Counted from the stretch's first letter, positions 46,511-58,416 are shown. The stretch: 64,000 nucleotides of DNA from Serratia sp. Ag1 (GCF_000743355.1 NZ_JQEI01000026.1:62001-126000), one strand, 5' to 3'. A program made the numbers and translations. The notes: generated by a model not told the origin, from the letters alone.

Positions 46511-48356
46511 TCACTCTATGATGATTGAAGGGCTGATCTATCTTGGTGCCGCCGCGCTGTTCGTGCCGATTGCGGTGCGGTTCGGCTTGGGGTCGGTGCT
46601 GGGTTACCTGATTGCTGGCTGCATTATCGGCCCTTGGGGGCTGAAGCTGGTTTCAGATGCTGAATCGATCTTGACCTTTGCCGAAATCGGTGTGGTATTG
46701 ATGCTGTTTATCATCGGCCTGGAGCTGGATCCACGGCGCTTGTGGACGTTACGCGCGGCGGTATTCGGCGGTGGCATTATCCAGATGGTGGGCTGTGGGC
46801 TGGTGTTAAGCGTTTTCTGTTACTTTCTCGGGCTGGACGGGAAAGTGGCGCTGCTGATTGGGCTCACGTTGGCACTGTCTTCAACGGCCATTGCCATGCA
46901 GGCAATGAGTGAACGTAATTTAACCCCAGCGCCGATTGGCCGCAGCGCGTTTGCGGTATTGCTGTTTCAGGATATTGCGGCGATCCCGCTGGTGGCGATG
47001 ATTCCATTGCTGGCTAGCAGCGGCGCAGCTACCACTTTAGGGGCTTTTGCGCTGTCTGCCGCTAAAGTGGTTGGTGCATTGGTGATGGTGATCTTGCTGG
47101 GGCGCTATGTGACCCGGCCATTGCTGCATTTTGTTGCGCGGTCTGGAATGCGCGAAGTCTTCAGCGCCGTGGCACTGTTTCTGGTGTTTGGCTTCGGTAT
47201 CTTGTTGGAAATGGCTGGCCTTTCGATGGCGATGGGCGCTTTTCTTGCTGGCGTGCTGCTGGCGAGTTCCGAATATCGTCATGCGCTGGAAAGCGACATT
47301 CAGCCGTTTAAAGGATTGCTGCTTGGTTTGTTCTTTATTGGCGTTGGGATGTCGATTGATTTTGGTACCCTGTTCCATCACCCGCTGTTGATCGCCTCAT
47401 TGTTGCTGGGTTTCATGTTGCTGAAAGCGTTGCTGCTGTGGCTGGTGGCACCGCTCCTTGGCGTGCCGAAGCGCCAGCGTGGGCTGTTTGCCATTTTGTT
47501 GGGGCAGGGCAGTGAATTTGCCTTTGTGATCTTTGGTGCCGCGCAGATGGCAGGGGTTTTACCGCAGGAATGGGCTAAAGCGCTGACGCTGGCGGTGGCG
47601 CTTTCAATGGCGGCGACGCCGCTACTGCTGGTGATCGCTGCCTCTTTAGAAAAGAATGTGCCAAAAGACGATCGCCCGGCAGACGAGATCGACGAAGACA
47701 ATGCCAGCGTGATCATCGCCGGGTTTGGCCGCTTTGGCCAGATCGCAGGCCGTATGTTGTTGGCTAACGGCGTGCGGACCGTGGTGTTGGATCACGATCC
47801 CGATCATATTGAAACGCTGCGCAAATTTGGTACCAAGGTGTTTTATGGTGATGCCACGCGCGTAGATCTGCTGGAGGCGGCAGGCGCGGCGCGGGCCAAA
47901 ATCTTGATCAACGCCATTGATGATGTGGCAGCCAACCTGCAATTGACGGAACTGGCGAAACATCATTTTCCGCACCTGAAAATAGTGGCGCGTGCGCGCG
48001 ATGTGGATCATTGGTATCAATTGCGGCAGTTGGGGGTAGAAAGTCTGGAGCGTGAAACCTTTGAAAGTTCGTTGCGCATTGGGCGTGAAACGTTGGAATT
48101 ACTGGGGCTGGATGCTTATGAAGCGCGCGAGAAGGCTGATACTTTCCGCCGCTATAATCTGAAGATGCTGGAGGATACGCTGGAGAATTATCAGGATACC
48201 GCGTTCCGCATCGCCAGTTTGCAGCGGGCGAAAGAGATGCTGTCGGCGGCTATCGAACAGGATCAGCGGCGTTTGGCGCATGATCAACAGGCTGGCTGGC
48301 GCGGCAGTATTGACGGCAAAGCCCCCGAGGACGAAGTGGTAGAAGCGAAAAGATAA
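46503..48356 (+). CDS. kefC: Glutathione-regulated potassium efflux protein KefC
   Basis: KefC is a CPA2-type K+/H+ efflux system. It is held shut by glutathione and opened by glutathione adducts, acidifying the cell for protection from electrophiles. The protein is 617 residues. Residues 1-380 form about 12 helices, with [14 protein letters not shown] and [14 protein letters not shown] typical of the family. A KTN/RCK nucleotide domain follows ([15 protein letters not shown], Gly motif at 407-412). The C-terminal cytosolic tail is charged ([16 protein letters not shown]). A hairpin follows the stop. Confidence 0.96.
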   Translation: MDNHSMMIEGLIYLGAAALFVPIAVRFGLGSVLGYLIAGCIIGPWGLKLVSDAESILTFAEIGVVLMLFIIGLELDPRRLWTLRAAVFGGGIIQMVGCGLVLSVFCYFLGLDGKVALLIGLTLALSSTAIAMQAMSERNLTPAPIGRSAFAVLLFQDIAAIPLVAMIPLLASSGAATTLGAFALSAAKVVGALVMVILLGRYVTRPLLHFVARSGMREVFSAVALFLVFGFGILLEMAGLSMAMGAFLAGVLLASSEYRHALESDIQPFKGLLLGLFFIGVGMSIDFGTLFHHPLLIASLLLGFMLLKALLLWLVAPLLGVPKRQRGLFAILLGQGSEFAFVIFGAAQMAGVLPQEWAKALTLAVALSMAATPLLLVIAASLEKNVPKDDRPADEIDEDNASVIIAGFGRFGQIAGRMLLANGVRTVVLDHDPDHIETLRKFGTKVFYGDATRVDLLEAAGAARAKILINAIDDVAANLQLTELAKHHFPHLKIVARARDVDHWYQLRQLGVESLERETFESSLRIGRETLELLGLDAYEAREKADTFRRYNLKMLEDTLENYQDTAFRIASLQRAKEMLSAAIEQDQRRLAHDQQAGWRGSIDGKAPEDEVVEAKR

Positions 48357-48362
48357 TGATGG

Positions 48363-48394
48363 TTTGGCCCTTTTCCATCAGGAAGGGGCCAAAG
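48363..48394 (+). terminator. Hairpin after kefC
   Basis: TTTGGCCC...TTCC-ATCA-GGAA...GGGCCAAA forms a long stem with small bulges right after the stop. No clean T-run follows. Confidence 0.55.
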
Positions 48395-48434
48395 GTAAAT
48401 TTGGGTTTCCTCTAGCCCCTTCGATTGTCTGACT

Positions 48435-48462
48435 GCAAGCAACTTGAATGGTTTTGGCTATA
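48435..48462. repeat. Solitary end of the palindromic element
   Basis: GCAAGCAACTTGAATGGTTT then TGGCTATA resembles the right end of the other copies (CAAGCAACTCGAAT...TTTTGGGTATA). No matching left end is seen nearby, so this is a decayed half copy. Downstream, near 48485-48514, CCCCC...GGGGG encloses the palindrome TGATGCGCATCA. Confidence 0.6.
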
Positions 48463-48564
48463 AAAGCGCTGGTAATAACACGATTCCCCCTGATGCGCAT
48501 CAACCTATTGGGGGCATCTTTGGTTATATGATGCACGTTCACTCAGGGGAGGTGGTTGGGGAAT

Positions 48565-49365
48565 ATGAAGCAGGAATTGAACAGTGAAATGCCAGGTGTA
48601 CACCGGCAGCAGCGTGACATAACCCGCCTGTGTATTCAGTGCGCATTGCTGTTGTTGCAGCATGGTGCGGAAAGCATGGTGGTGGAACAGTTATCAACCC
48701 GTCTCGGTTTGGCACTCGGGATGAACAGTGTGGAAAGCTCGATTTCGGCCAATGCTGTGGTGCTGACCACTATCAGTAATGATGCTTGCCTGACGACCAC
48801 GCGTAAAAACGTCGATCGCGGTATCAATATGCAGATCGTCACCGAGGTGCAGCATATTGTGATCCTCGCAGAGCACCGTTTGGCTGATGCTCAGGATGTG
48901 GCACGGCGTTTTGACAAGATCCGCCCGTTGCGTTATCCGCGTGGGCTGGTGGTGCTGATGGTGGCACTGTCGTGCGGCTGTTTCAGCGTGCTTAATGGTG
49001 GCGGAGCAGATGCATTCGCGGTGACTTTTCTGGCCAGTGGAGTGGCGATGTTTGTCCGCCAGATGCTTACGGCCCGTCATATGAACCCGCTGATTAACTT
49101 TTGCCTGACGGCGTTCGTCGCCACGTCGGTTTCTGGCTTATTGTTGCGGCTACCGGTGTTTAACCAGACTTCGAGCGTGGCGATGGCAGCCAGCGTTTTG
49201 CTCCTGGTGCCAGGATTCCCGCTGATTAACGCGGTAGCCGATATGTTTAAAGGCCATGTGAATACCGGGCTGGCACGCTGGGCGATGGCCAGTTTGCTGA
49301 CGCTGGCGACCTGTATCGGTGTGGTCATGGCGATGTCCATGTGGGATCTGCGGGGGTGGTCATGA
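48565..49365 (+). CDS. yjjP: YjjP, ThrE-family transporter subunit
   Basis: YjjP is one half of a split ThrE-type exporter. With YjjB it exports succinate in E. coli; ThrE relatives export threonine. The protein is about 266 residues. The soluble N-terminal part contains [20 protein letters not shown] and [19 protein letters not shown]. The C-terminal half has around five hydrophobic helices, with [20 protein letters not shown] as signature. The start at 48565 (TTGGGGAAT upstream) is preferred; other Met codons lie at 48589. The stop overlaps the yjjB ATG (ATGA), so the two are translationally coupled. In E. coli this pair is located elsewhere. Confidence 0.9.
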   Translation: MKQELNSEMPGVHRQQRDITRLCIQCALLLLQHGAESMVVEQLSTRLGLALGMNSVESSISANAVVLTTISNDACLTTTRKNVDRGINMQIVTEVQHIVILAEHRLADAQDVARRFDKIRPLRYPRGLVVLMVALSCGCFSVLNGGGADAFAVTFLASGVAMFVRQMLTARHMNPLINFCLTAFVATSVSGLLLRLPVFNQTSSVAMAASVLLLVPGFPLINAVADMFKGHVNTGLARWAMASLLTLATCIGVVMAMSMWDLRGWS

Positions 49366-49826
49366 GTCTGTTGTGGGCACTTTTGCAGGATATGTTGCTG
49401 GCGGCGGTGCCAGCGCTGGGCTTTGCCATGGTGTTTAACGTGCCAGCGCGCGCGCTGCGCTATTGTGCCCTGCTTGGCGCGGTGGGCCATGGTTCGCGTA
49501 TGCTGATGATGCACGTTGGCATGAATATCGAATGGGCTTCGTTTTTGGCGGCTATCCTGATCGGTATTATTGGGATCCAGTGGTCACGCTGGTTGCTGGC
49601 TCACCCGAAGGTATTCACCGTTGCAGCAGTTATCCCGATGTTCCCCGGCATTTCAGCCTATACCGCAATGATTAGCGTGGTGGAGATTTCGCACCTGGGT
49701 TACAGCGAAGCATTGATGTCAGTAATGATATCCAACTTCCTCAAGGCCTGTTTTATTGTGGGAGCGCTGTCGATTGGCCTGTCGGTGCCAGGGTTATGGC
49801 TGTATCGGAAACGCCCAGGAGTGTGA
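49362..49826 (+). CDS. yjjB: YjjB, ThrE-family transporter small subunit
   Basis: This 154-residue membrane protein with four or five helices completes the YjjPB exporter. The family core [20 protein letters not shown] and [19 protein letters not shown] are nearly identical to E. coli YjjB. The ATG at 49362 overlaps the yjjP stop by four bases. An in-frame ATG at 49341 would overlap more and lacks support. A perfect 12-bp hairpin follows the stop. Confidence 0.9.
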   Translation: MSLLWALLQDMLLAAVPALGFAMVFNVPARALRYCALLGAVGHGSRMLMMHVGMNIEWASFLAAILIGIIGIQWSRWLLAHPKVFTVAAVIPMFPGISAYTAMISVVEISHLGYSEALMSVMISNFLKACFIVGALSIGLSVPGLWLYRKRPGV

Positions 49827-49836
49827 GGCGTGGCGC

Positions 49837-49871
49837 AATGTCAGGCCGCTGTTTAGCACCGGCCTGACATT
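49837..49871 (+). terminator. Strong hairpin after yjjB
   Basis: AATGTCAGGCCG (49837-49848) and CGGCCTGACATT (49860-49871) pair perfectly around an 11-base loop. No T-run follows, so it may act as a 3' end stabiliser rather than a classical terminator. Confidence 0.6.
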
Positions 49872-49947
49872 AATCGGTGAGATAAGGTTAGGTATTAGTG
49901 AAAATTATAAGACCCGTCTTATATATTCATATTAGATGATTAGCCTA

Positions 49948-49976
49948 TCGACGGTTGCAGGGGGTTTCCGTATAGT
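49948..49976 (+). promoter_or_regulatory. Candidate folA promoter
   Basis: TCGACG (49948-49953), 17 bases and TATAGT (49971-49976), 34 bases before the folA start. Confidence 0.55.
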
Positions 49977-50010
49977 GTGAGCAATTTTGCTGCCTATACA
50001 GGGTTAAACA

Positions 50011-50493
50011 ATGATTATCAGCCTGATCGCTGCCTTGGCGGCGGATCGCGTAATTGGTATGGAAAACGCCATGCCGTGGCATTTGCCAGCAGACTTGGCG
50101 TGGTTTAAACGTAATACGTTGAATAAGCCGGTTATTATGGGTCGTAAGACCTTTGAGTCTATTGGCCGCCCACTGCCGGGCCGCCATAATATCGTTTTAA
50201 GTAGCCAGCCTGGTCACGCAGCCGATGTGACCTGGGTGACTTCTCTGGATGAAGCGCTGGCTGCGGCTGGCCCGGTGGAAGAAGTGATGGTGATGGGCGG
50301 GGGCCGGGTTTATAGCCAGTTCCTGTCTCGCGCCAATCGGTTGTACCTGACGCACATCGACGCTGAAGTTGAGGGTGATACTCACTTCCCGGATTATGAA
50401 CCGGATGAATGGGAAACCTCATTCAGTGAGTTCCATGACGCTGATGAACTGAACTCTCACGGTTATTGCTTTGAGATCCTGGAACGCCGTTAA
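50011..50493 (+). CDS. folA: Dihydrofolate reductase
   Basis: FolA reduces dihydrofolate to tetrahydrofolate with NADPH and is the target of trimethoprim. The protein is 160 residues; one extra Ile after Met shifts E. coli numbering by one, so the catalytic aspartate is Asp28 ([10 protein letters not shown]). [20 protein letters not shown] and [13 protein letters not shown] bind NADPH. It is convergent with apaH, with 45 bases between them that contain a GGGGCAC/GTGCCCC hairpin. Confidence 0.97.
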   Translation: MIISLIAALAADRVIGMENAMPWHLPADLAWFKRNTLNKPVIMGRKTFESIGRPLPGRHNIVLSSQPGHAADVTWVTSLDEALAAAGPVEEVMVMGGGRVYSQFLSRANRLYLTHIDAEVEGDTHFPDYEPDEWETSFSEFHDADELNSHGYCFEILERR

Positions 50494-50538
50494 TCAGCGT
50501 GGGGCACAGCGTTTGGTGCCCCAGCCTGAGCCTGAATC

Positions 50539-51390
50539 TTATGATGCTGCCAGCCCGTCGTCACCCTCGCAGGTTTCACGGCGGTTGGAAGGTTGAGTAA
50601 AGTACTGTTTGTCTTCCCAGCGCAACAGCGTGAGATTACCTCCCCAGCAGCAGCCAGTATCCAGCCCGATAACGCCTTCTGGCGTGCCTTTACCTTCCAG
50701 CGAAGCCCAGTGACCAAAAATAATGGTGTACTCAGGGGAGACTTTGCGCTGCAGCTCAAACCAGGGTTTCAACGGCGGGGGAGCACTGCCGGGAGCATCT
50801 TTGCAGATCATATCCAGCTGACCGTTCGGGAAGCAATAGCGCATGCGGGTCAGGGCATTGGTACTGAAGCGCAAGCGGGCCAAACCGCTCAGATCGGTGC
50901 TCCAGTTGTTCGGCATATCGCCGTACATGGCATCCAGAAACAGCGGGTAGCTGTCGCTGCTCAATACGGCCTCTACCTCACGCGCGCATATTTGTGCGGT
51001 ATCGATATCCCACTGCGGGGTGATACCGGCATGGCCCATGATCAGCTTGCGCTCATCATCCACCTGTAGCACTGGCTGACGCCGCAGCCAATTGATCAGT
51101 TCGTCCCGATCGGGGGCTTCCAGCAGCGGAGTGAGCAGATCTTTCGGTTTGTTGCGGCTGATACCGGCATACACGGCCAGCAGATGCAGATCGTGATTGC
51201 CCAGCACCATACGCACGGCGGGCCCGAGTGAACGCACGTAGCGCAGCACTTCAAGCGAAGCGGGGCCACGGGCGACCAGATCGCCAGTCAGCCACAGTTG
51301 GTCGTGCTGTGGATCGAAAGAAACCTGGGCTAACAGTGCCTGCAACTCTTCGAAACAGCCATGGATATCGCCGATAAGATAAGTCGACAT
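50539..51390 (-). CDS. apaH: Diadenosine tetraphosphatase ApaH
   Basis: ApaH hydrolyses Ap4A symmetrically to two ADP and removes NpnN caps from RNA. The protein is 283 residues, with the metallophosphatase motifs in order: GDIHGC at 8-13, [16 protein letters not shown] and [10 protein letters not shown]. It is the last gene of the minus-strand lptD-surA-pdxA-rsmA-apaG-apaH run, with one base between it and apaG. Confidence 0.97.
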   Translation of the reverse strand: MSTYLIGDIHGCFEELQALLAQVSFDPQHDQLWLTGDLVARGPASLEVLRYVRSLGPAVRMVLGNHDLHLLAVYAGISRNKPKDLLTPLLEAPDRDELINWLRRQPVLQVDDERKLIMGHAGITPQWDIDTAQICAREVEAVLSSDSYPLFLDAMYGDMPNNWSTDLSGLARLRFSTNALTRMRYCFPNGQLDMICKDAPGSAPPPLKPWFELQRKVSPEYTIIFGHWASLEGKGTPEGVIGLDTGCCWGGNLTLLRWEDKQYFTQPSNRRETCEGDDGLAAS

Positions 51391-51391
51391 A

Positions 51392-51772
51392 TTAATGAAT
51401 CAACGCTGGAATGGCTAAACGGAACACGGGAATGGCGGTGCGGAAGGTTTGACCTTGGTGATCAACCATTTCGTAGTGCCCTTCCATGGTGCCCAGCAGC
51501 GGCGTTTCGAGAACGGCACCGCTGGTATATTGAAACTCGCAGCCGGGCTGGATAACCGGCTGTTCGCCGATCACCCCTTCGCCCTGAACTTCAGTCTGGC
51601 GGCCATTACTGTTGGTAATCAACCAGTAACGCCCCAAGAGTTGCACGTCGAAACGCCCCAGATTACGGATGGTGATGGTATAAGCGAAAACGTAACGCTC
51701 TTCCTCAGGTATCGATTGTGATTCCACATAAATACTTTGTACCTGAATACATACGCGAGGCGAATCAATCAT
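51392..51772 (-). CDS. apaG: ApaG/CorD family protein
   Basis: ApaG is a 126-residue beta-sandwich protein of uncertain function, linked in Salmonella (CorD) to Co2+ resistance and Mg2+ efflux. Family motifs: [47 protein letters not shown] and [10 protein letters not shown]. It lies between rsmA (12-base gap) and apaH. Confidence 0.95.
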   Translation of the reverse strand: MIDSPRVCIQVQSIYVESQSIPEEERYVFAYTITIRNLGRFDVQLLGRYWLITNSNGRQTEVQGEGVIGEQPVIQPGCEFQYTSGAVLETPLLGTMEGHYEMVDHQGQTFRTAIPVFRLAIPALIH

Positions 51773-51784
51773 GACGACTACTCC

Positions 51785-52594
51785 TTATTGCTGCTGCGCT
51801 GAAAGCCAGTTTGCCAGCTTGCAGTACTGCGCCACAGAAATATTTTCTGCTCTGAGCGCCGGATCGACGCCGAGTTCCGTCAGTTGCTCTGGGGTGAACA
51901 GATCGCCCAGGCTGTTACGGATGGTTTTCCTGCGCTGGTTAAATGCCTGAGTAGTGATACGGCTTAGCATGCGGACATCCCCCACGGGATGAGGGATCAC
52001 GCGGTGCGGTACCAAGCGGACCACGGCAGAATCAACTTTAGGTGGTGGAGCGAACGCAGTAGGCGGCACTTCCAGCACCGGTATAACGTTGCAATAATAT
52101 TGCGCCATCACGGTGAGTCGCCCATAAGCTTTGCTGTTCGGGCCAGCCACCAGGCGGTTTACCACTTCCTTTTGCAACATGAAGTGCATGTCGTGTATAG
52201 CGGAAGTATAGCTGAAAAGGTGGAACATCAACGGCGTCGAAATGTTATACGGCAGGTTGCCGAACACGCGTAGCGACTGGCCGGCTTCTGCTGCCAATTC
52301 GGCGAAATTCACCGTCATGGCATCTTGCTGGTGGATCGTCAGTTTGTCTTTCAGCTGTGGATGCGTGGCCAGACGAGCGGCCAGATCGCGATCCAGCTCG
52401 ATCACCGTCATGCGATCCATACGTGCACCAACCGGTTCGGTCAGTGCGCCCAGGCCTGGGCCGATCTCAATCACGGCTTCACCCGGCTGAGGATGAATGG
52501 CCGAGACAATGCTATCAATGACAAACTGATCGGTTAAAAAGTTCTGTCCAAAGCGTTTGCGGGCAAAGTGCCCTTGGTGGACTCTATTATTCAT
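51785..52594 (-). CDS. rsmA: 16S rRNA m6(2)A1518/A1519 dimethyltransferase RsmA (KsgA)
   Basis: RsmA dimethylates two adjacent adenosines in the 3' hairpin of 16S rRNA; its loss gives kasugamycin resistance. The protein is 269 residues. [19 protein letters not shown] opens it. The SAM motif is [15 protein letters not shown] and the catalytic NLPY lies in [17 protein letters not shown]. The C-terminal helical part contains [13 protein letters not shown]. It overlaps the end of pdxA by eight bases. The C-terminus is four residues shorter than in E. coli. Confidence 0.97.
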   Translation of the reverse strand: MNNRVHQGHFARKRFGQNFLTDQFVIDSIVSAIHPQPGEAVIEIGPGLGALTEPVGARMDRMTVIELDRDLAARLATHPQLKDKLTIHQQDAMTVNFAELAAEAGQSLRVFGNLPYNISTPLMFHLFSYTSAIHDMHFMLQKEVVNRLVAGPNSKAYGRLTVMAQYYCNVIPVLEVPPTAFAPPPKVDSAVVRLVPHRVIPHPVGDVRMLSRITTQAFNQRRKTIRNSLGDLFTPEQLTELGVDPALRAENISVAQYCKLANWLSAQQQ

Positions 52595-53579
52595 TACAAT
52601 TAATTATCATTTTAATGGCGAGATTTAAGGCCGTTTTGAAGCTGCCTGCATCGGCGGTGCCGGTGCCAGCCAGTTCCAACGCGGTACCATGGTCGACCGA
52701 GGTACGGATAAAAGGCAAACCGAGCGTGATATTCACTGCTCGGCCAAACCCTTGGTATTTTAGCACTGGCAGACCCTGATCGTGATACATCGCCAGCACG
52801 GCATCTGCATGTTGCAGGTATTTAGGCTGGAACAGGGTGTCTGCAGGTAATGGGCCAATCAGGTTAATGCCACGGCGGCGCAGGATATCCAGGGCTGGAA
52901 TGATCACATCCAGCTCTTCACGCCCCATATGGCCGCCTTCCCCGGCATGCGGGTTCAGACCGCACACGTAGATCTGCGGCTGCTTGATGCCAAATTTGCT
53001 TTTCAGATCGCTGTCGAGAATGGTGATCACTTCAAACAGGCTCTGCTGCGTAATAGCGTTTGGCACGGCAAGCAGGGGCAAATGCGTGGTCGCCAACGCA
53101 ACGCGCAGTTCTTCGGTAGCCAGCATCATCACTACACGATCGCAGTGGCTGCGATCGGCAAAGAATTCGGTGTGGCCGGTAAACGGGATACCGCCATCGT
53201 TAATCACGCTTTTGTTGACCGGCCCGGTAATCAGTGCGGCAAACTCCCCGTTCAGGCAGCCATCGCAGGCGCGGGCCAGAGTATCGACGACGTAAGCACT
53301 GTTGGCGACGTTCAGTTCACCCGGCACTACGGTTACGGCAGTTTTTACGGGAAGGAGCGTCAGCGTACCTGCACGCTGAGGCTGCGCTGGGTGTTCAGGC
53401 TGGTAGTCACGCAGCGTCAACGGCAGCTTCAACAACCGGGCGCGTTCAAGTAATAGGGCCGGATCGGCACACACCACCAGTTCAACAGGCCAATCCTGCT
53501 GCGCCAGTGCTGCCACCAAATCCGGCCCAACCCCGGCAGGCTCGCCGGGGGTGATCACGATACGTTTACTGCTGTGCAT
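52587..53579 (-). CDS. pdxA: 4-hydroxythreonine-4-phosphate dehydrogenase PdxA
   Basis: PdxA oxidises 4-phosphohydroxy-threonine in pyridoxal phosphate synthesis. From the ATG at 53579 it is 330 residues, and [16 protein letters not shown] aligns without a gap to E. coli [16 protein letters not shown]. An ATG nine bases upstream is also in frame. [11 protein letters not shown] and [14 protein letters not shown] hold the divalent metal histidines, and [16 protein letters not shown] is conserved. It overlaps surA at its start and rsmA at its end, so the genes are co-translated. Confidence 0.96.
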   Translation of the reverse strand: MHSSKRIVITPGEPAGVGPDLVAALAQQDWPVELVVCADPALLLERARLLKLPLTLRDYQPEHPAQPQRAGTLTLLPVKTAVTVVPGELNVANSAYVVDTLARACDGCLNGEFAALITGPVNKSVINDGGIPFTGHTEFFADRSHCDRVVMMLATEELRVALATTHLPLLAVPNAITQQSLFEVITILDSDLKSKFGIKQPQIYVCGLNPHAGEGGHMGREELDVIIPALDILRRRGINLIGPLPADTLFQPKYLQHADAVLAMYHDQGLPVLKYQGFGRAVNITLGLPFIRTSVDHGTALELAGTGTADAGSFKTALNLAIKMIINCNE

Positions 53580-54867
53580 TGCTGCCATCGAGGGTCTTCA
53601 CGTAAGCAGCAGCACGTTGTTCCTGCATCCAGGTTTGCGCTTCTTCGGCAAACTTGCGGTTGAACAGCATGCGGTAAGCGCGATCTTTCTGCGCCGCATC
53701 GGTTTTATCCACCTGGCGGGTATCCAGCAACTGAATCAGATGCCAGCCGAAAGAAGAGTGAACCGGTTCGCTGACCTGGCCTTTTTGCAGCTTCAACAGC
53801 GCATCACGGAAAGCAGGATCGTACATGTCCGGTGAACCCCAGCCTAGATCGCCACCCTGCAGAGCAGAACCCGGATCCTGAGAAAGCTGTTTGGCTTCAT
53901 CGGCAAATTTCGCGGTACCATTTTTAATGGCGGTAGCCACTTCCTGCAGTTTTGCTCGCGCCTGCTCGTCAGTCATCACCACGGAAGGCTTCAGCAAAAT
54001 ATGACGGGCATGTACTTCGGTGACTGAAATCGATTGATTGCCACCGCGCATGTCGTTCACTTTCAGAATGTGGAAGCCAACACCGGAGCGGATTGGGCCA
54101 ACGACATCGCCTTTCTTGGCGCTGATCAGCCTTTCTGCAAACAGCGTAGGCATTTCCTGCAGTTTACCCCAGCCCATCTGGCCGCCTTTCAACGCCTGAG
54201 AATCGGCAGAGTAGGTGATCGCCAGTTTACCGAAATCAGCACCGCTGTTGATTTCGCCAACCAGGCGCTTGGTCAGCGCTTCGGCTTCATCAACCTGCTT
54301 CTGTGACGGGTTTTCCGGCAGAGGGATCAGGATGTGGCTGAGGTTGACTTCAGTATCCCCGCCGTTCTGCGTGCCAACCTGTTTAGCCAGAGCCTCTACT
54401 TCCTGCGGCAGAATGGTGATACGGCGGCGAACTTCGTTGTTACGCACTTCCGAGATCAGCATTTCTTTACGGATCTGGGCGCGATAGGTGTTGTAGTTCA
54501 ACCCTTCCGCCGCCAGGCGAGTGCGCATCTGATCGAGGCTCATGCTGTTCTGAGCGGCGATATCGGTAATCGCTTTGTCGAGTTCGGCATCAGAAATGGT
54601 GATCCCCATTTTCTGCGCCATCTGCAACTGGATGTTATCCATGATCAAGCGTTCAAGGATCTGGTGACGCAAGGTTTTATCGTCTGGTAACTGCTGGCCA
54701 GCCTGTTGAGCATTGAGCTTTACCGATTGCATCAAGCCATTCACGTCGCTCTCAAGTACTACACCGTTATCCACGACGGCGGCGACTTTATCCACTTCTT
54801 GGGGTGCTGCGAACGCGGTATTGGCACAAACGACCAATCCGAGAAGAAGCGTTCTCCAGTTCTTCAT
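53566..54867 (-). CDS. surA: Periplasmic chaperone/PPIase SurA
   Basis: SurA escorts outer membrane proteins such as LptD and OmpA across the periplasm. The protein is 433 residues. The signal peptide is [20 protein letters not shown]. The N-terminal chaperone domain is followed by two parvulin domains. The first begins near [12 protein letters not shown] and the second near [20 protein letters not shown], each with the GGxxGW motif ([18 protein letters not shown]). It sits between lptD and pdxA. A short hairpin lies in the 87-base gap to lptD. Confidence 0.98.
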   Translation of the reverse strand: MKNWRTLLLGLVVCANTAFAAPQEVDKVAAVVDNGVVLESDVNGLMQSVKLNAQQAGQQLPDDKTLRHQILERLIMDNIQLQMAQKMGITISDAELDKAITDIAAQNSMSLDQMRTRLAAEGLNYNTYRAQIRKEMLISEVRNNEVRRRITILPQEVEALAKQVGTQNGGDTEVNLSHILIPLPENPSQKQVDEAEALTKRLVGEINSGADFGKLAITYSADSQALKGGQMGWGKLQEMPTLFAERLISAKKGDVVGPIRSGVGFHILKVNDMRGGNQSISVTEVHARHILLKPSVVMTDEQARAKLQEVATAIKNGTAKFADEAKQLSQDPGSALQGGDLGWGSPDMYDPAFRDALLKLQKGQVSEPVHSSFGWHLIQLLDTRQVDKTDAAQKDRAYRMLFNRKFAEEAQTWMQEQRAAAYVKTLDGSNAQQ

Positions 54868-54932
54868 ACATTTCCCATTATCTAGTCCGCAAATGCGGGT
54901 GAAAGTTGTCGTTTTTCAAGGTGTTCAATTTA

Positions 54933-54947
54933 CCCAGCTTAGCTGGG
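54933..54947 (-). promoter_or_regulatory. Short hairpin between lptD and surA
   Basis: CCCAGCT-T-AGCTGGG lies just past the lptD stop, with no T-run on the minus strand. It could attenuate read-through or protect the lptD 3' end. Confidence 0.4.
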
Positions 54948-54954
54948 GTATACA

Positions 54955-57318
54955 TCAGAATGCGCGTTGATAAGGCAAGATGCCTGAACGCAGCATATCT
55001 GTGGTGCCAAGACTGTGATCGTTGCTCAGGCCACGGAGTTCAATGTTGAATGAAACTTTGTTGTCATATTTACTGACTTGATTCACGTTATCCCAATCAG
55101 TGATTTTACGTTCATAGCCCAGGTTAACTGCCCAGCAGCAGGTGTTGTAACGCACACCGACCAACTGGTTTGCTGTCTGTTTCGCCCGGGTATCATAGTA
55201 ATAAGCACCCACCACCGCCCAACGATCGGCGATCGGCCAACTGGCGGTCGTCCCAACCTGCGAAATACCGTCCTGATAGCCCGGGTTTTTTATACCCGGC
55301 AAGGTTGCTGCAATATACTCCGGGCTGGCATAACGGTAGTTCAACTGGATCATGCGATTTGCATCCCGGCGGTATTCAATAACTGAATCCCCTAACGCAA
55401 CACTGTCAAGGCGAGTATCGTACTGCACACCGCCGCGCAAGCCCCAACGATCGTCGATTTTCCAATAGGTGTCACCAGCCCAGACGACGCTACCGGTTTC
55501 ATCCTTGTTATCAAAGTTACTGCGTTTATCACCCGTCCGAGAACGGTTGAGGTAATAGATTTGACCAACAGAAGCGTTGAAACGTTCAACCAGGGCATCA
55601 TCATAAATGCGTGATGTGACGCCGGTTGCCAGACGATTCTGCGAAGCGATGCGATCCAACCCGCTGTAGGAGCGATCGCGGAACAGACCAGAATAGTCAG
55701 TTTGCAGCAGGGTTGAGTCATAGATATAGATGTCGCTTTGATCGCGGTAAGGAACGTACAGATACTGCATCCGTGGCTCAATGGTTTGGGTATAGTCTTG
55801 CACCCACTCCATTGGGCGTTCAAACACCACTTTCCCGTCGGTTTTTAGCTGCGGTACAACGCGGTTAACCGAATCATGGAGATTGGGAGCGCTGTTACCG
55901 GTGCGGTTCGTATAATCTGCGGCAAAGCTATTCGGAATATCCTGTTGATAGTGCGTTGCCATGAGTTTGGCTTCGGTGTTCAGGCTACCCCAGTTATTGC
56001 CCAGCGGCAGGTTGAGCGCAGGTTCAACATGCCAACGGGTCGCTTCCGGGTTGTTTGGATTCACACTGGAGAATTTGGCAACTTGACCATAAGTGTGGAA
56101 ATCAAACGGGCCGACATCGTTTTTATAATAGTTGAGATCCAACTGGGGCTGCGCGCGGTAAGCATTCTGGTTGCCCGTGCCGTTGAAAATCTGGAACTGT
56201 TTTGATGCCAGCGTGGCGTCCCAATTTTCATCGGCATAGCCCGCGCTGAATTTCTGTGTGGCATAGCCATCGGTTGTGGAACCGTATTTGGAATCCAGAT
56301 CGGTGAAATAATAGGGATCGCTGACCTTGGTGTAGTCGATGTTAAAACGCCACACCTTATTCATGACGCCGCTGTGGCCCCAATAAAACAGCCAGCGTTT
56401 GCTGTCGTCCATTTCGCCGTGATCGTCGGCAAACTGGCTATCGCTGGGTAACCAGTCGAATGCCAACGTACCCATGCCCGGTTGCAGCAGGTAGCGGAAT
56501 TCGTTCTGCCACTGCAGGCCACGCCGCGTCATATAATGTGGCGTGATAGTGGCATCAAAGTTTGGTGCGATGTTCCAGTAATACGGCAACATGAACTCAA
56601 AGCCGTTATTACTGCCATATTTTGCGTTCGGGATCAGGAAACCTGAACGGCGTTTGTTGCCCACCGGCAGTTGCATATAGGGGCTATAAAACACCGGTAC
56701 ACTGCCAATCTTGAAGCGGGCATTCCAGATCTCTGCCACTTCTTCTTCGCGATCGTGGATCACTTCAGAGCCGACGACGCTCCAACTGTTATCGCCCGGC
56801 AAGCAGGACGTAAATGAACCATTTTCCAGAATGGTGTAGCGGTTCTGGCCGCGCATCTTCATTTTATCGGCGTTACCACGGCCCTGACGGCCCACCATCA
56901 GATAGTCACCTTTATAGACGTCGGTGTCTTTGGTGTTGAGGTTTGACCAGGCTTTGGGGCCTTTCAGTCTGATCTGATTATCATCGTAATTCACATTACC
57001 TGTGGCGGTAACGGTGCGAACCGGTTCCGCTTGCCCCTCTTTCTGCGTCTGGTTCATTTCAACCTGCTCCGCAGTCAGTGTGCTGTTACCCTGTTGAATG
57101 TTGACGTTACCGCTAAACAGGGCACTGCTCGGATAATTGGACTCTGAGTCGTCAGCAAGGATGGTCACAGGGAGGCTGTTTGGATCGCCGATGATGACAG
57201 GTTTATTGTAAGTCGGTACGCCAAGCAGACATTGCTCGGCCAGATCGGCCATTGCATGCTGGCTGTAAATCGCCGTCCAAATCAGTGTGGCCAGCAGTGT
57301 TGGGAAACTTTTTTTCAT
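54955..57318 (-). CDS. lptD: LPS assembly outer membrane protein LptD
   Basis: LptD forms with LptE the outer-membrane translocon that inserts lipopolysaccharide in the outer leaflet. The protein is 787 residues. The signal peptide ends near HAMA-DL (residue 24). A periplasmic beta-jellyroll (about 40-200) is followed by a large beta-barrel. The four cysteines needed for the two inter-domain disulfides are present at 30, 172, 727 and 728. The C-terminus ends in PYQRAF, with the terminal aromatic residue for Bam recognition. It is first in the minus-strand operon and divergent from djlA. Confidence 0.98.
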   Translation of the reverse strand: MKKSFPTLLATLIWTAIYSQHAMADLAEQCLLGVPTYNKPVIIGDPNSLPVTILADDSESNYPSSALFSGNVNIQQGNSTLTAEQVEMNQTQKEGQAEPVRTVTATGNVNYDDNQIRLKGPKAWSNLNTKDTDVYKGDYLMVGRQGRGNADKMKMRGQNRYTILENGSFTSCLPGDNSWSVVGSEVIHDREEEVAEIWNARFKIGSVPVFYSPYMQLPVGNKRRSGFLIPNAKYGSNNGFEFMLPYYWNIAPNFDATITPHYMTRRGLQWQNEFRYLLQPGMGTLAFDWLPSDSQFADDHGEMDDSKRWLFYWGHSGVMNKVWRFNIDYTKVSDPYYFTDLDSKYGSTTDGYATQKFSAGYADENWDATLASKQFQIFNGTGNQNAYRAQPQLDLNYYKNDVGPFDFHTYGQVAKFSSVNPNNPEATRWHVEPALNLPLGNNWGSLNTEAKLMATHYQQDIPNSFAADYTNRTGNSAPNLHDSVNRVVPQLKTDGKVVFERPMEWVQDYTQTIEPRMQYLYVPYRDQSDIYIYDSTLLQTDYSGLFRDRSYSGLDRIASQNRLATGVTSRIYDDALVERFNASVGQIYYLNRSRTGDKRSNFDNKDETGSVVWAGDTYWKIDDRWGLRGGVQYDTRLDSVALGDSVIEYRRDANRMIQLNYRYASPEYIAATLPGIKNPGYQDGISQVGTTASWPIADRWAVVGAYYYDTRAKQTANQLVGVRYNTCCWAVNLGYERKITDWDNVNQVSKYDNKVSFNIELRGLSNDHSLGTTDMLRSGILPYQRAF

Positions 57319-57544
57319 ACGTGGTTTTGGTGTTCCGTCATCAGAGGCTCATGTCCGGCAAACGGTCAGAGACTATATTACTCATCCGCGTTGCGCTAGT
57401 GTTAAATCCTGCTGTTTGGCTGCGTCGTCGTTAGGCGCAGAGATGAATGACAGGTATGATAATCGAAATTTTGGGAAAAAGCGCCTTAACCCTTGCGCTA
57501 AACGGAGGGGAATATGCGGTTTATGATTGATAATTGAGGGGCCT

Positions 57545-58372
57545 ATGCAGTATTGGGGCAAACTGCTCGGAGTGATTGTTGCCATTTGGTCTGGCGCGGG
57601 ATTCTGGGGTGTAGTGTTAGGGCTGATTGTCGGCCATATGATCGATACAGCGCGTAACAACAAGCGTAGCCGAGGTTTTTTTACTGACCAGCAAACGCGG
57701 CAAACGCTGTTTTTCCGCACCACTTTTCAGGTGATGGGCCATCTGACCAAATCGAAAGGGCGCGTTACCGAAGCTGATATTCAGATCGCCAGCCTGTTTA
57801 TGGATCGTCTGCAACTGCACGGCGAGGCACGTATCGCCGCACAGCAGGCGTTCCGTGAAGGTAAGCAGAGCCAGTTTCCGCTGCGTGAAACACTGCAGCA
57901 GTTTCGCAGCACCTGTTTTGGGCGTTTTGATCTGATTCGGATGTTTCTGGAGATTCAGATCCAGGCGGCGTTTGCCGATGGTTCGCTGCACCCCAATGAA
58001 CGGCAGGTGCTGTATGTGATTGCCGAAGAGTTAGGGATTTCACGCGCGCAGTTCGACCAATTCCTCAGCATGATGGAAGGTGGGCGCCAGTTTGGCGGTG
58101 GTAGCTGGCAGGGGCAGCAAGGGGGCCATTCCGGTTACCAGCAGGCGCAACGTGGCCCGACGCTGGAGGACGCCTGCAAAGTACTGGGGGTTAACAGCAC
58201 TGATGATACGGCGGTTATTAAGAGAGCTTACCGTAAGCTGATGGGTGAACATCATCCAGATAAGCTGGTTGCGAAGGGGTTACCGCCGGAAATGATGGAA
58301 ATGGCCAAGCAGAAAGCGCAAGAGATTCAGGCAGCTTATGATCTGATCAAACGCGAGAAAGGCTTCAAGTGA
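57545..58372 (+). CDS. djlA: Membrane-anchored J-domain protein DjlA
   Basis: DjlA is an inner-membrane DnaK co-chaperone; when overproduced in E. coli it triggers the Rcs capsule system. The protein is 275 residues, with one N-terminal hydrophobic anchor ([20 protein letters not shown]), a central TerB-like domain ([20 protein letters not shown]) and a C-terminal J domain with HPD in [12 protein letters not shown]. The ATG at 57545 has GAGGGG upstream and matches E. coli MQYWGK. An in-frame ATG 18 bases upstream is rejected. Confidence 0.96.
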   Translation: MQYWGKLLGVIVAIWSGAGFWGVVLGLIVGHMIDTARNNKRSRGFFTDQQTRQTLFFRTTFQVMGHLTKSKGRVTEADIQIASLFMDRLQLHGEARIAAQQAFREGKQSQFPLRETLQQFRSTCFGRFDLIRMFLEIQIQAAFADGSLHPNERQVLYVIAEELGISRAQFDQFLSMMEGGRQFGGGSWQGQQGGHSGYQQAQRGPTLEDACKVLGVNSTDDTAVIKRAYRKLMGEHHPDKLVAKGLPPEMMEMAKQKAQEIQAAYDLIKREKGFK

Positions 58373-58376
58373 GATA

Positions 58377-58416
58377 AAAGGGGGCGCGGTTGATACATTA
58401 ACCGGGCTCCTTTTTT
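58377..58416. terminator. Terminator between convergent djlA and rluA
   Basis: AAAAGGGGGCGCGGTT pairs imperfectly with AACCGGGCTCCTTTTTT around an eight-base loop. The T-run is best on the plus strand (djlA). Confidence 0.8.
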
